Positions 38,301 through 47,753 of a stretch of 64,000 nucleotides of DNA are shown in pieces; position 1 is the first letter of the stretch; every line of letters starts with the position of its first letter. The translations under genes were made by a program, and so were the position numbers. The notes under the pieces are model-generated. The model saw nothing but the letters and a program-made list of their open reading frames with translations. It did not search any database and had not been told where the DNA came from. The DNA is from Paratinospora sagittata (lineage: Eukaryota; Streptophyta; Magnoliopsida; Ranunculales; Menispermaceae), in contig CM069598.1 in NCBI GenBank assembly GCA_035771175.1, positions 19,072,438-19,136,437 on the forward strand, read 5' to 3'.

Positions 38301-41300
38301 ATTTAGATAAAATAAACAGATGCTACATGGTGCCACGTATTTAATGTAGTTTCATTTATTTACATAAAAAAAAAATTAAACTAAATTATATAATGGAGTT
38401 TCTTTAATTTCATAAGTTAGAGAATCTCATTTGAATTTGCAATAGATTCTTCTAGAATGGTGGGAATGGCTTCAAATTGGAGGATTGGGAGAAAACCACA
38501 AAAGGATGCAAAGGTTAAGATAAAATCACAAAAGTGATCTAAAAATAATCTACACTAAAGAAAGTTAAAACAAAAAAAAAAAAGGTTAAACTACATGTTA
38601 AGATTGGAATGTAATTGTAGCAATATTCGAGCTTTTGTAAGAAACTAAGAATATTTTTAAATAGAGAAGTGTGTAATAAGGTAAATAAGGGACATTAAAT
38701 GTGGATGGGACTTGTATGAGATCTTTTAATAAAGATCAATTTAGAAAAAGCCTTAGTGAGCACTGATGGAAAAGGCAAATAAGGAACTAAAAAATATATA
38801 TATTGTCACCGTATTAGGTGCCACATGGCATCTTCTAGTTGTATTATTTGCATTATTATATTATGTCATTAGATTCCAAAAGCCAATTCTAATACATGGT
38901 TTCATCTTAGATTCTTGGAATAACTCTAATAATATCACATACCATGGATTGTCCTTGAGAGCCCTATACTTCACCCGATATATTGTACAATTCATTCTTT
39001 GGCTCTTGTTTATAGGGCCACCCATAAGATCCAAGGCTTCTCTTTATCCATTCAACCTACAAACCATTAAAAGAGAAAGTGAAAGAGAGTGGGTGGGGGA
39101 CCAAAAGTTCATCCTATCTTTCTCTTACAATGATGTTTAGTCTTGAGGATCTCTCAACTAGGATATTGTACGGTTGTACCAACTAACGTTCTTGAAACAT
39201 ACAAATCTCAAATAGCTATATCCTATATCTTCTAAATTCAGATGCCAAGAAGATCTCTAAGTCAACCATGCATGAATAACAAACTCCAAAAGAATCCTCT
39301 TTTTGACCTTGAGACTTCCTACATTCCACAAAAGCATATTTCAACTTCACTGATCCACCTTTATATATCTAACCCCCATTACTAATCCACCAAATACCAA
39401 TTTTTACAATAAAAACAAAACCTTCCAAAAGGCCCTAAACATTCTCATCTCTCAAATTTTGTATGCCTAAATGGTGAGAGATCACTCAATTTTGGTTTTT
39501 TTGAAGGCTTTATTGCCTGACATGATGAATTCTTTTCAAGTACTAGGATCCAAGAATTACTATCTGGCATAAAACAAATCCTAGTTCCTAAAATAAAAGT
39601 TATAAAAAACAAAGTTCATGACTCCTCTCCTTCTTAGCACATGTTAAGGAAAACTGAAATACATTCCCTATTATGTACAAGTCTACAAGATACAATGAAA
39701 GCAATCACACTATAAATGAATTCCAAAAGATGGGTGCTTGAATAAAAACAGTTTCAAAGTATCCTTCACCTCATCATATACACAACCCGCTGAACTAAGC
39801 AACTCTCATACAACCAATTCCTTATGTCATCATCAAACATTTGATTTGAATAGTCTAAACGGTATTGTGGCCAATTTCCTATCCCTTCCTCTAGTCAGTT
39901 CAAAAAGAAATCCTAAGCAACAATATGCTAAAAAACTCATGATTCATTTATTCATGACTTCCGTTAAACAAAGTTAGTTGGGCAGTGAACTAGTTATTTT
40001 CCCACTATACTACTCGTCATCTGATTGGAGTTTTTTCCATAAGGCATCCAAAAGCAAGTGTTGGTTCTGAAAATGATGCTTTAGTTGCTAATGATTAATG
40101 TATTGGAAATCCCACTATGTCTCCATGAAGGGAAGAAAGTGAAGACACTTCTTCCCTTTGATATTTCTTAGATCCAATGGATAGGTTTAAAACAAAGAAG
40201 ATCTCTAGGGAGAGAGAAGAGGAGCACCAAGTGAATACTAATTGGGGATGCCAAGAGGCTTGTCATCTCAACACCCAAGTAATTCTCAAGTCACAAACTA
40301 CAAAGGTGCTCCTTTGCTTCCTTCACGGTGGCATGATCTATATTCACTTTTCAAAAGTATATAAGTCTCTATGGCTTTTTTTGTACTTCATGTGTTTATT
40401 TGCTAGTTCTTTTTTCCCTAGTAGTTTGCTTGATTTGTTCCTCAATTCAACTCAAAAAAGCCTTTTTTTCAACTACAAGAGTCCGCTATGTGAATTTGTT
40501 TCCTCCACTCTGTTCTATCAATGGCTAAGTCAACATTTATATTACAAGTAATTAAATATTTCTTAATTTTCTCTATACTTGTTATTTTAGGTCTTCCTCT
40601 ACCTCTATTATTGTTGAAGAATTGTTAATAGATCACTCTTCCTAATTGGTGCATCTCATGTCAAAACCACCTTCATCAGTTCTCTCTTTATTTTATCTCC
40701 ATTGAGGCTACTCCTACCATTACTTATGTACTCCATTATGCATTTTATCTTCTAATTTACATATTTTCAGTTTACATATAGATAAAATGGTAAAAGTTCT
40801 TCAAACAAATGTCTCTGATAGAACCTAGAATGGTACCAATATCTAACTTTTGGGACATTAAAAATGAAAACAAATGAATAGCTTAAGAAAAATGTTAAAG
40901 ATGATCAAAAGACGATAATGGTAATGAAAATGATAATGATGATGATGATGATGATGGTAAGAATAACAATAGATGTTTAAAAAAAAAAATGATAATAATT
41001 ATACATACCACAGGTTGGGATGCCTGTATCTTTTGGAATTCACCCTTAAAATCACATTTCCACTGGTTGGAGTTGGGTGCTCTACCATACAACTCCCTAG
41101 CCTGAAGCAGCTCGGTAGTTCTGATTCTCTTTCGCCTATGTGTATCATGTTGGTCAATTACCTACAAGGGTAAAAGTGCCATTAAAGTCTCAATATTAAT
41201 AGCATAAATAGACAACTGGGGGAAGTTTACCATAGCTACGAGATGCTAAACCATAGTTCCTATTATTTCAAGCATTAAAAAATGTTAAAAAAAAAACATA

Positions 41301-42168
41301 TCAAGGAAGTCTATTACCTACAAATTATGTGTCAGACACTCTCTTTAACCCAACTGTAGATGGTACAATCATGAAGCTCGTCTTAAGCCTGAAAGATTAA
41401 ACTGAATCTCATCTACACTATGTACCAAATCCTTAATTCAACAAATAGCTTAGTGGGGGTCGCATTTTTATTTCACTTTTATTGCCTCATATTCCACTTT
41501 TGTATCCCATACAGACTAAAAGCAAGGTCAGCAACACAACAAAATACCACCTTCAACCATGCTAATGTGAAGCTAAGGGGGGGAAAAAAATCATCCTTTA
41601 CCTTTGTGCTCCAAAAGATGACTACGTGACATGACCCAACAAGTTCATTTGTTTCCAATGAACTAGGGCTGGATAGTATAAATAGCTATTTTAGAGTACT
41701 TTTTGGCACAAGAAGCACCACACGGTGATTAACGCCCGTAGTTTAAAATTTTAAAAAATCCGCCATTTCACTCATTTTTAAGAAAACAATCGTAACTGAA
41801 GATCGAATTTACCATGTAATTGAAATTGTTACAAAAAGAGAAATCAATCAAGCAAGAATAATAAAAAAAATAATAAAATAAAAACAAGGGTAAATCAAAA
41901 GCTGTTTTTTTTTTACAAATACCTGTTCTGGCTTCGAAGAAGACGGTGTTCTTCGGGAATGCGAAGAAGAAGAACCGGGTATGGGACCTTTGATTGGGAA
42001 GTACCTGTTCTTCTCAGGATCATAATAAAACCCCGGAAGATCTTCACACACCCAAAAACGAAATCGATTATAAACAAAATTCCTTATTTTATTCTAGTAT
42101 TTAAACAAACAAAAAAAAAGAAGCAATTGAACTGAATAAATTTTAGAAAAGTTAGAACCTTGTGGCAT
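26344..42168 (-). CDS. DCAF4-like WD40-repeat protein, 13 exons
   Basis: Exons, 5' to 3': 42159-42168, 41923-42041, 41009-41161, 33885-34015, 31322-31527, 30940-31134, 30394-30494, 28524-28697, 28026-28081, 27839-27896, 26729-26849, 26545-26655, 26344-26444. Phases agree at all 12 junctions, giving 1536 nt (511 residues plus TGA). The start is ATG 42168 with only ten coding bases in exon 1. The N-terminus MPQDLPGFYYDPEKNRYFPI is the signature of plant DCAF4/WDR21-like proteins. WD40-type blades include GTNLGVASVNLETG, GNLILCGFRNGAIVTIDV, SSMDGSIKLYDQR and GGEDGKVRIWS. LYDQR resembles the WDxR box that docks DCAFs on DDB1. The C-terminus TWGPWLGSGEELFYM is a conserved tail. Inferred role: substrate receptor of a CUL4-DDB1 ubiquitin ligase. 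Introns are long and transposon-filled, but no exon is disrupted, so the gene looks functional. One intron is GC-AG. Confidence 0.85.
26850..27838 (-). other. intron 10 of the DCAF4-like gene
   Basis: AT-rich with no exon-like open block between SSMDGS and IKLYDQ. The protein reads continuously across the splice. Nothing else was recognised. Confidence 0.7.
29835..30000 (+). mobile_element. Au-type tRNA-derived SINE in intron 7 of the WD40 gene
   Basis: It opens GAAGAGTGGGCATTGGCGCA with an A box (TTGGCGCAATGGTTC). The B-box region is GTCACAAGTTCAAATC. The body GGTAAGGCTGCATAGATCA and the tail AGCCTAATACACTGGGTATA match the Au SINE layout. Direct repeats TAATTTAAGCATTT (29821-29834) and TAATTTATGCATTT (30001-30014) flank it exactly. 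It is oriented opposite to the host gene. Confidence 0.83.
30938..30939 (-). other. GC donor of a GC-AG intron (intron 6 of the WD40 gene)
   Basis: The junction reads ATGG/GCAAGT on the minus strand. GCAAGT is the strong consensus for rare GC-AG introns. Only this donor lets exon 6 (phase 1) join exon 7 in frame, giving AVMGTNLGVAS. The nearby GT at 30945-30946 would leave the next exon out of frame. Confidence 0.7.
32535..32632 (-). mobile_element. Au-type SINE fragment (minus strand)
   Basis: On the minus strand it reads AAGGTATGGCTGCATAC...GGAGCCTCGTGCTCTAGGCA, the 3' body of the same SINE family as at 29835-30000. The tRNA-like head is missing. Confidence 0.6.
32633..32850 (+). mobile_element. 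short LINE-like 3' tail ending in poly(A)
   Basis: A fragment ending TTGTTTCTTGTC followed by a poly(A) run at about 32841-32850, with remnants of open frame (GEWLKGWNP). Probably a LINE 3' end, with weak support. Confidence 0.35.
32950..33830 (-). mobile_element. L1-type LINE fragment (zf-RVT region) in intron 4 of the WD40 gene
   Basis: On the minus strand it shows IWQVQIPSKVQIFGWLMTH, then after a frameshift CCPFCLPDGEYVEHLCPFA and WHTWFVFFDD, the zf-RVT domain of L1 ORF2. Upstream DQYI.LPNSSGLFSCKSFF matches the segment that precedes it. Stops and shifts throughout. Same strand as the host gene. Confidence 0.75.
34500..34522. repeat. short interstitial telomere-like repeat
   Basis: Three tandem CCCTAAA units, the plant telomere sequence, within intron 3 of the WD40 gene. 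Confidence 0.85.
34584..37874. mobile_element. probable non-autonomous hAT-like element enclosing a LINE
   Basis: Terminal inverted repeats are TAGGGGTGTCAA (left) and its inverse with one mismatch (TTGATACCCCTA, right). Flanking 8-bp repeats ACAGAGAT (34576-34583) and ACAAAGAA (37875-37882) match at 6 of 8. The ends are rich in GGTTTGGTTTC-like words typical of this plant repeat type. No hAT transposase was seen. An RTE LINE occupies most of the interior. Confidence 0.5.
34890..37625 (+). mobile_element. RTE-type LINE, decayed (endonuclease to reverse transcriptase)
   Basis: Conserved blocks in order: GEKIFLGGDLMD and KSGFNKRQIDFLLNRKVDKV of the AP endonuclease (about 34980-35300); NANALGPDVIPIEVWKG (about 36910-36965); CANYRGIKLMSHTITL (about 37105-37150); NQFEFMSGRLTMEAIYLLRR (about 37200-37260); and QGSALSPYLFEFVMDEL near 37455-37510. 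It ends GGCTTAGTTGAGTTAAG followed by poly(A) near 37621. Many stops and frameshifts. It lies in intron 3, antisense to the WD40 gene. Confidence 0.8.
37883..40439. other. remainder of intron 3, no gene seen
   Basis: AT-rich intronic sequence. Open frames at 38766-39140, 39738-39977 and 40177-40551 show no recognisable domain and no splice context. Confidence 0.55.
40440..40760 (-). mobile_element. RTE-type LINE, 3' end fragment
   Basis: On the minus strand it gives GVASMEDKI, RGRGRPKIT-like and DRTEWRKQIHIADSCS-like blocks and ends GGCTTTTTTGAGTTGAATTG. This is the same RTE tail as at 19725-20175 in opposite orientation. Confidence 0.65.
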
Positions 42169-42592
42169 GTTTGAAGGAACTAAGCTTATGCAGCAGCAGA
42201 TTGTAACCCTAACCGATTGATTCAAAGAATAGTGGCGTTCGCTGTTTACTAGCGGCCAGAACTGCCCTGTTTAGTCGGATGGTTCCTACAAGAGAAGCAA
42301 CGTAGACGCGCGCTTTGCCTTTTCAGAATTAGGCTGGGAAGTGTACTGTTAATTTTAATCAAGGTTGAATACGAGAAGATTGAAAGATAAAAAAGTATAT
42401 TAAAATAGATGGACTAGACGAGGTTAATTGACCATGCTATAATTGATTTTTATTCACTGATTACCGTTTGCCCCCTCTATTCCCCATTTTTTAAGTCCTT
42501 CTGTGATAGATAGATAACAGTAAGGGGCATCCAGAAGACTCTGATGTAGGTTGAGGATGATATGGTTATGTACGTACATTTTGTTATTTTGG

Positions 42593-42640
<48 letters not shown>

Positions 42641-43084
42641 ATCACACCAAACTTTGAACATAATGTTATGGATGGTATTTGATTTAAATTTGTGGTAGAT
42701 GTAGATAGTAGTAAACTGTTTGAACAGGTTATGAATGTGTTCGATGGCTCAAATACAAGGGAGACTCTATATCTAATGGTCCTATGACGGATAAGATAAT
42801 TAAATTTTTGTGTCTGTCAAGATTTCCTTGACTTAAAGTAATAAAGAAATGTAGTTAATATGAATATGTGATAAAACTTAAAAAGATAAAACTATAAATA
42901 AATGAATTCAAAATGTTATAAAAAGAAAATTGATTGCTATAGTTTAGCAGAAAAATGAAGACCACTAAATACATTAAAAATGATATATTAATAGTTAATA
43001 GTAACAATAAAAGAAAAAAATAATTTAAATTATAAGTTGAGATAATTAAGAAAGATATAATAACTTTTCATGTATTAGATAGAG
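42169..43084. other. 5' flank of the WD40 gene with (TA)n(GT)n microsatellite
   Basis: Contains the 5' UTR and promoter side of the minus-strand WD40 gene. A (TA)n(TG)n microsatellite spans about 42594-42640. No other gene was recognised. Confidence 0.6.
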
Positions 43085-43170
43085 TGGAGTAAATTAAACA
43101 TTTATTATGTAGTAGATTCATGTAATTAAGAAAAAAATTGTTAAGTTGAGTTGAGTTTATTATAAATATG
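43085..43170 (+). mobile_element. possible RTE LINE 3' end remnant
   Basis: Contains GATAGAGTGGAG and ends TTGTTAAGTTGAGTTGAG, resembling the RTE tail seen at 20120-20175. Short and decayed. Confidence 0.35.
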
Positions 43171-43829
43171 GCCCGATTTAGGAGAACCTTTCAAAAAGTA
43201 TTTTTTCGAGAAACGCTTTTGAAAAAAAATGTTTTTGAGAAAAGCTAGTCTCTATCAGCTTCTTTTAAAAATAGAAAACTATTTTTTTTTACTATAATTT
43301 AATTAAAAATAAGTGTTGTCAAACATCTCTAAAAATATTTTTGCTTCAAAAACACTTTTAAAAAGTTCTCTCAAATAGGACGCATATATCCCTTAATTAA
43401 ATATAGCTTTCACGTACAACCTATAATTGGGATAAAAGTAATTATAAAATAAGTAATCATTGAATCACCCAAACAAATAAGCAAAGCAATTTAATTACCC
43501 AAACAAACAAGGCTATAATAAGAAGTTACTTATGGTATCTATATATCTATATAATAATAATAATATTAATAATAACGGACTACATTGCCCCAAAAATTGA
43601 CACATGGCACCTCTCTAAGTTAGGGTTTTCTGCTTTCTAATTTTTTTCTCACATTCTCAACGGATTGTCGTAACCCCTTCATCTTAGATTGCAGTTTCTA
43701 TTTGACACGTGGACAACCTTTTTCACTACCAGTTATTCTCCACATTGAAAAGGATACTTCTTTTCCTTCTTCACCACGTTTCTTCCACTACCTTATAAAC
43801 TTAAGATTGTTTTAATTCAAAAGAGCAAA
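43171..43829. other. AT-rich spacer, no gene seen
   Basis: No domain, splice pattern or repeat boundary was recognised. Confidence 0.5.
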
Positions 43830-44231
43830 CTGACCATTAAGGCTTAACAAAACCAACACCTACAACATGTGCAAGAAGGAAAGGACAAAGACCCACAGGA
43901 GTAGTCCATGAAATTAGTCGTATTGAACGCATAAGAAGGTGCTTCTGAGAGTCAAGAAAAGCAGAAATCAGATCGCTAGTAAGTCCCCTGACATTTTTCT
44001 GAACTTCCTGAAGATTGACTGTCACTCCTTCAAAAACCTCTTTATTTCTAGCTTTCCAAAGACATTATATAGATGCCACAAAGAAAATATTTCATTCCTT
44101 GGAAATAATTTGCTGGGGGCAAAACGAAGCATTGATTTTAATCCATTGATAGAGTGATAAAGAAAAGAAAGAAGTGTACTGATAAGTGGGAATCAAAGCT
44201 TTCCAGTAAGAGGAGGCTCTCTGATGGACTC
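43830..44231 (-). mobile_element. L1-type LINE, 3' part (downstream half, split by LTR copy B)
   Basis: On the minus strand RASSYWKALIP continues the zf-RVT domain. LWKARNKEVFEGVTVNLQEV then gives the conserved C-terminal segment and ends in KP then stop. It joins the block at 46937-47500 once the LTR is removed. Confidence 0.72.
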
Positions 44232-46936
44232 TGTAATCCCTGAAAATTCTGAAAATATCTACCTTCCAAATTCGAAATTATTCTCGTAATCTCGCTATTT
44301 CACTCTCACCATGACTCCTCCTTACTCTCTCGCCCTGCAATCTCGCTATTTCAATCTCACCGTGACTCTCAACTCTCTACTCCAAACCCCAATCGCAAAA
44401 ACCCAATCGCGCCAACAAGAAACGTTTTTGTTGAAATCCAAACCTCTCGTGCTCTGGTTCGTCGTCTGAAACCCAATCGCGCCTCGTCGGAAACCCAAAC
44501 ATCTCTCTCTGCTCTGGCTGCTCTCGTCCGTCATCGGAAATCCCAAACCCCTGAAACCCAATCGCGCCTCATCGGAAACCCAAAACCTCTCTCTCTCTGC
44601 TTCGGTTCGTCGGAAACCCCAAACCTCTCCCTGCTCTGGTTCGTCGTCGGAAACCCCAAAACCCTGAACCCAATCTCGCCTCTCTCTTCTCTCTTGCTCG
44701 AAACACCCTCTCTCAAAACCCTGAACCCAATCGCGCCTCTCCCTTACAAAACCCTCGAAAGATTGCCGCAAGAAATCGCCATTCAAGAACGTTGCAAATG
44801 CTTCGTCGGTCGTCTTCGCTTCGATCAACAACTCGATCTACGCTTGCCATCGCCGTCTCATCCGAATCTTCGCCAAGATCACCGCGATCGAAACCCCGAA
44901 GCGCCGAAAGCAAGGGTTCCATCTCTTGAAGAAATTTTCCCAAGAAGAACACTACAATGATGATGATGATCATGAAGAATTCTTTTTTTGCCCTAACTGA
45001 AGTAAAGTACGTCGCCGGCGAGAACATCAAACACATTGTTCTTGAGAATGTTCAGAGCGCGTCATTGAAAGTGAAATCACACCAAGAGAATGTCGTCGGT
45101 GTGAAGCTTCCAAAGTTCGAGTACTTCAGTGAAGGCGAGACCAAGAACGATCTCACGAGGTTGGCGCGCGGTGGACAATAGGTTCAGCTCTGTCGCGTGG
45201 CTTATGTGAAAGCAATTGAAGTTCTTGTTGAGCTTGCGTCACTTCAGACGTCTTTCTTGAGACTTGACCAGGCAATTAAGTCGACGAATTGGAGGGTTAA
45301 TGCTTTGGAGAATGTTGTGAAGCCGAGGTTGGAGAATACTATAAGTTATATTAAGGGAGAGTTGTATGAGCTTGAGAGAGAAGATTTCTTCAGGTTGAAG
45401 AAGATTCAGGGGTTCAAGAAAAGGGAGATTGAGAGACAGCTTGCAGCTGCTAGGGAATTTGCTGAGGAGCAGTTTGCGGAGAAAATCTCTTATAGAAAGG
45501 AATTTAGGTTAATGCAGCTCACAACTTGTTGTCTGATCCTATGAAGAAGGATGATGATATCATTTTCTGATTTGAAGGTTGAGGACGTACGTTACGCACC
45601 AAGGAGTTCAGACAAGAACAAATTGCATGCGTTACAGGTAGGGATGATTCTATGCCTTCATAATATTTTATTTTGATATATAGATAGGAATGTTAAATTA
45701 ATTAGGTCTATAGTATTGCATGCCTATTGTACATGATTTTATATATACCATGTTGTGATTGTTAGCCATGATGATATGTGTGTCAACATGACTTCTTGTT
45801 TTGATTAGATGATAATTGGATGCATGCAATTCATGTGATATTTGAGACTCATTTATAAATTATAATGCCTGATAATGAAACGTATGACTTGGAATATTGG
45901 CATAGTAAAGTTCATGCGTGAATACTATTATAATTGACTTTGTGACATGATACCATGTGTAGTGGAGTTTGAATATGTTTTATGAATGCACTTAATATCG
46001 TACTTATATCGTACGTATAGCGTGACATCACTAAGGAACACGATTAAGATAAGAATCACACATATGGGGCAGTTATTCTAAGGAATATCGTCATTGATTA
46101 TTATGGGGCAGTTATTCTAAGGAATATCGCCAATGTTATTATGGGACAGTTATTCATGATGAATATCGCCAACGAGTTTCAAATTTTGGGTAGTGCCTTC
46201 CGGGGTTTGATTCCCTAAAGGTACGTGATTTAGAATGTGATAAAATTCTCGACTCAAACAATCTAATGTTGCAACGATTAATGTGTGAAACTTGTTTGTA
46301 ATGTTCTTGTGTATATATCATGATAAAATGTTGTGAATCGTTTAGATGACCCACTGGACTTTCAAGCTCACCCCTATTTTTCATTCATATGCAGGTACTT
46401 AAGAGAATAAAATCGAGAGTTTGTGAAGTAGTTCAGAGTAGTAGGGGTGGGTTAATTAATTTGTTAGTATTGTGGTGATAGGGCTGGATATCTTTATTTG
46501 ATTTTTAAAAGTTTATTATTTAAACGGGTTGTATTGACAATCGAAATTTAATGAACATTATTACAGTTATTAAAGACCCTGTGGTTTATTTCACGTGTGA
46601 ATGCCTTGGACTTGAATTCATTAATTCTATTTGATGAATGCATTTAAATGTTGTGTCCATAATGGATGAACAAGGGCAAATATCCTCATAATTCACTATA
46701 AAAATTTGTATAGTGGAATTATGTGGTCCTTGGTATGAAGATGAAAGGGTATTCGTTTATCTTAACCAGTAAGTTGGTTAGAAGAATATAAATTCATAGT
46801 TTTGCAAATTTTACTATATATATAATGGTTATGGGTTAAGATAAATGAATATGATTCATCTCGATTTTCAGTGATCTTTCTCGATAAAATTAAAATATTC
46901 ATTTTTTTACTTGAAATTTAAGTTTTAAAAATCGGA
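44232..46936 (+). mobile_element. LTR (family 1, copy B) inserted in a LINE and carrying a V-ATPase D fragment
   Basis: It starts TGTAATCCCTGAAAATTC, like copy A, and runs in homology to AAAATCGG near 46936. The terminal GGTGTTACA is missing there and no 5-bp duplication was found, so the right end is eroded. It shares with copy A a C/T-rich stretch of AATCGCGCC words, the block beginning GGGATGATTCTA (4672 and 45643) and the 39-bp triplication (from 46065). Unlike copies A and C, it contains a V-ATPase subunit D pseudogene. Confidence 0.72.
44960..45570 (+). pseudogene. V-type proton ATPase subunit D fragment, intronless, inside an LTR
   Basis: Translation gives MKNSFFALTEVKYVAGENIK, KLPKFEYFSEGETKNDLT, LARGGQ, a stop, then VQLCRVAYVKAIEVLVELAS, VNALENVVKPRLENTISYIK, EDFFRLKKIQGFKKREIE and, after a frameshift near 45510, AAHNLLSDPMKKDDDIIF then stop. 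This matches the C-terminal two thirds of V-ATPase subunit D, the central-stalk rotor subunit of the vacuolar proton pump; the first 70 or so residues are absent. There are no introns. There is one in-frame stop (about 45179-45181) and one frameshift. It lies between LTR segments shared with copy A, so it was captured by, or inserted into, this LTR copy. It cannot make a working subunit. Confidence 0.85.
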
Positions 46937-47500
46937 ATAACGGATTCACATGCCTGGTGACAATACGGGCAGCTAGCATCAGTAGACATCTTCCTCCGGA
47001 ATCAAAACTCATTTGTCAATAATCGATTATGAGGTACAAGCCATAATCGATTTATCTTCCAGATCCATGCCTAAGATGCAATATCTAGCAGGTTGTTGAC
47101 TCTCAACAATAATCATATTATAACAGATTTGACCGTGAAAATGCCATTGGAAGAATTAGCCCAAATCATCTTATCATCCATAATATGAGAGGGAGTAGGA
47201 ACACCCAAAATAAGATTAATAATAGGTTCGGGTAGCGAAGTGCTTAGTTTATGAAGACACCAATTTCTGTTATTATCAAGTAGATCTCCAACACAGAGGC
47301 AGGCATCATTTGGATGGGGAGTTGTGTCTAGAAGCTCACGTAATGGACGATCACCCACCCATCTGTCTCGCCAGAAAGATACTAGGTTCCCACTTCCAAT
47401 TCTCCATATTGACACCGGCTTTTAAACAATCTAAGCCATGTAATATGCCTTTCCAAGTAACAGAAGCTGAATTGCATGAGAAGATCTGAAGATTTTAAGA
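46937..47500 (-). mobile_element. L1-type LINE, upstream half (split by LTR copy B)
   Basis: On the minus strand WRIGSGNLVSFWRDRWVGDR, LPEPIINLILGVPTP and DDKMIWANSSNGIFTVKS (47415-47113) are followed by WLVPHNRLLTNEF and CPYCHQACESVI (zf-RVT) near 47060-46940. The order is that of plant L1 ORF2 after the reverse transcriptase. No RT core remains upstream. Confidence 0.8.
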
Positions 47501-47753
47501 TGCTTTGCTGGAAATCTTTCCTCTCCCCTTCTCTTCTCATTTTTTTTTTAATTTAAATGAAGTCCATTTTTTTTTTTGGTTATTAAAGGTTATTCAAAGA
47601 GTCGTTGCATATGCTATCAAAAAAAAAATTTCTTTGCATATTTAATAATTAATATTTTGTATTTTTAAAATATTAACTGATATTAATAAATTAAGAAATC
47701 CAAGGATTAAGAATTAATATTATTTTAACTAGTGTTTGTACACCAGTACACGT

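Noticed and set aside
38766..40551. Three open frames of 79-124 codons
   Set aside because: They sit in intron 3 of the WD40 gene and show no domain or codon bias.
44346..45036. Open frames on both strands with repeated GFRR- or FPTTNQSRERFG-like residues
   Set aside because: They come from tandem C/T-rich repeats of LTR copy B. The repeats explain the openness, and only the later V-ATPase D block is real homology.
44227..47102. GACTC at 44227-44231 and 47098-47102 as a target duplication of LTR copy B
   Set aside because: LINE coding sequence (zf-RVT motif CPYCHQACESVI) already resumes at about 46940, so the insertion ends well before 47098.
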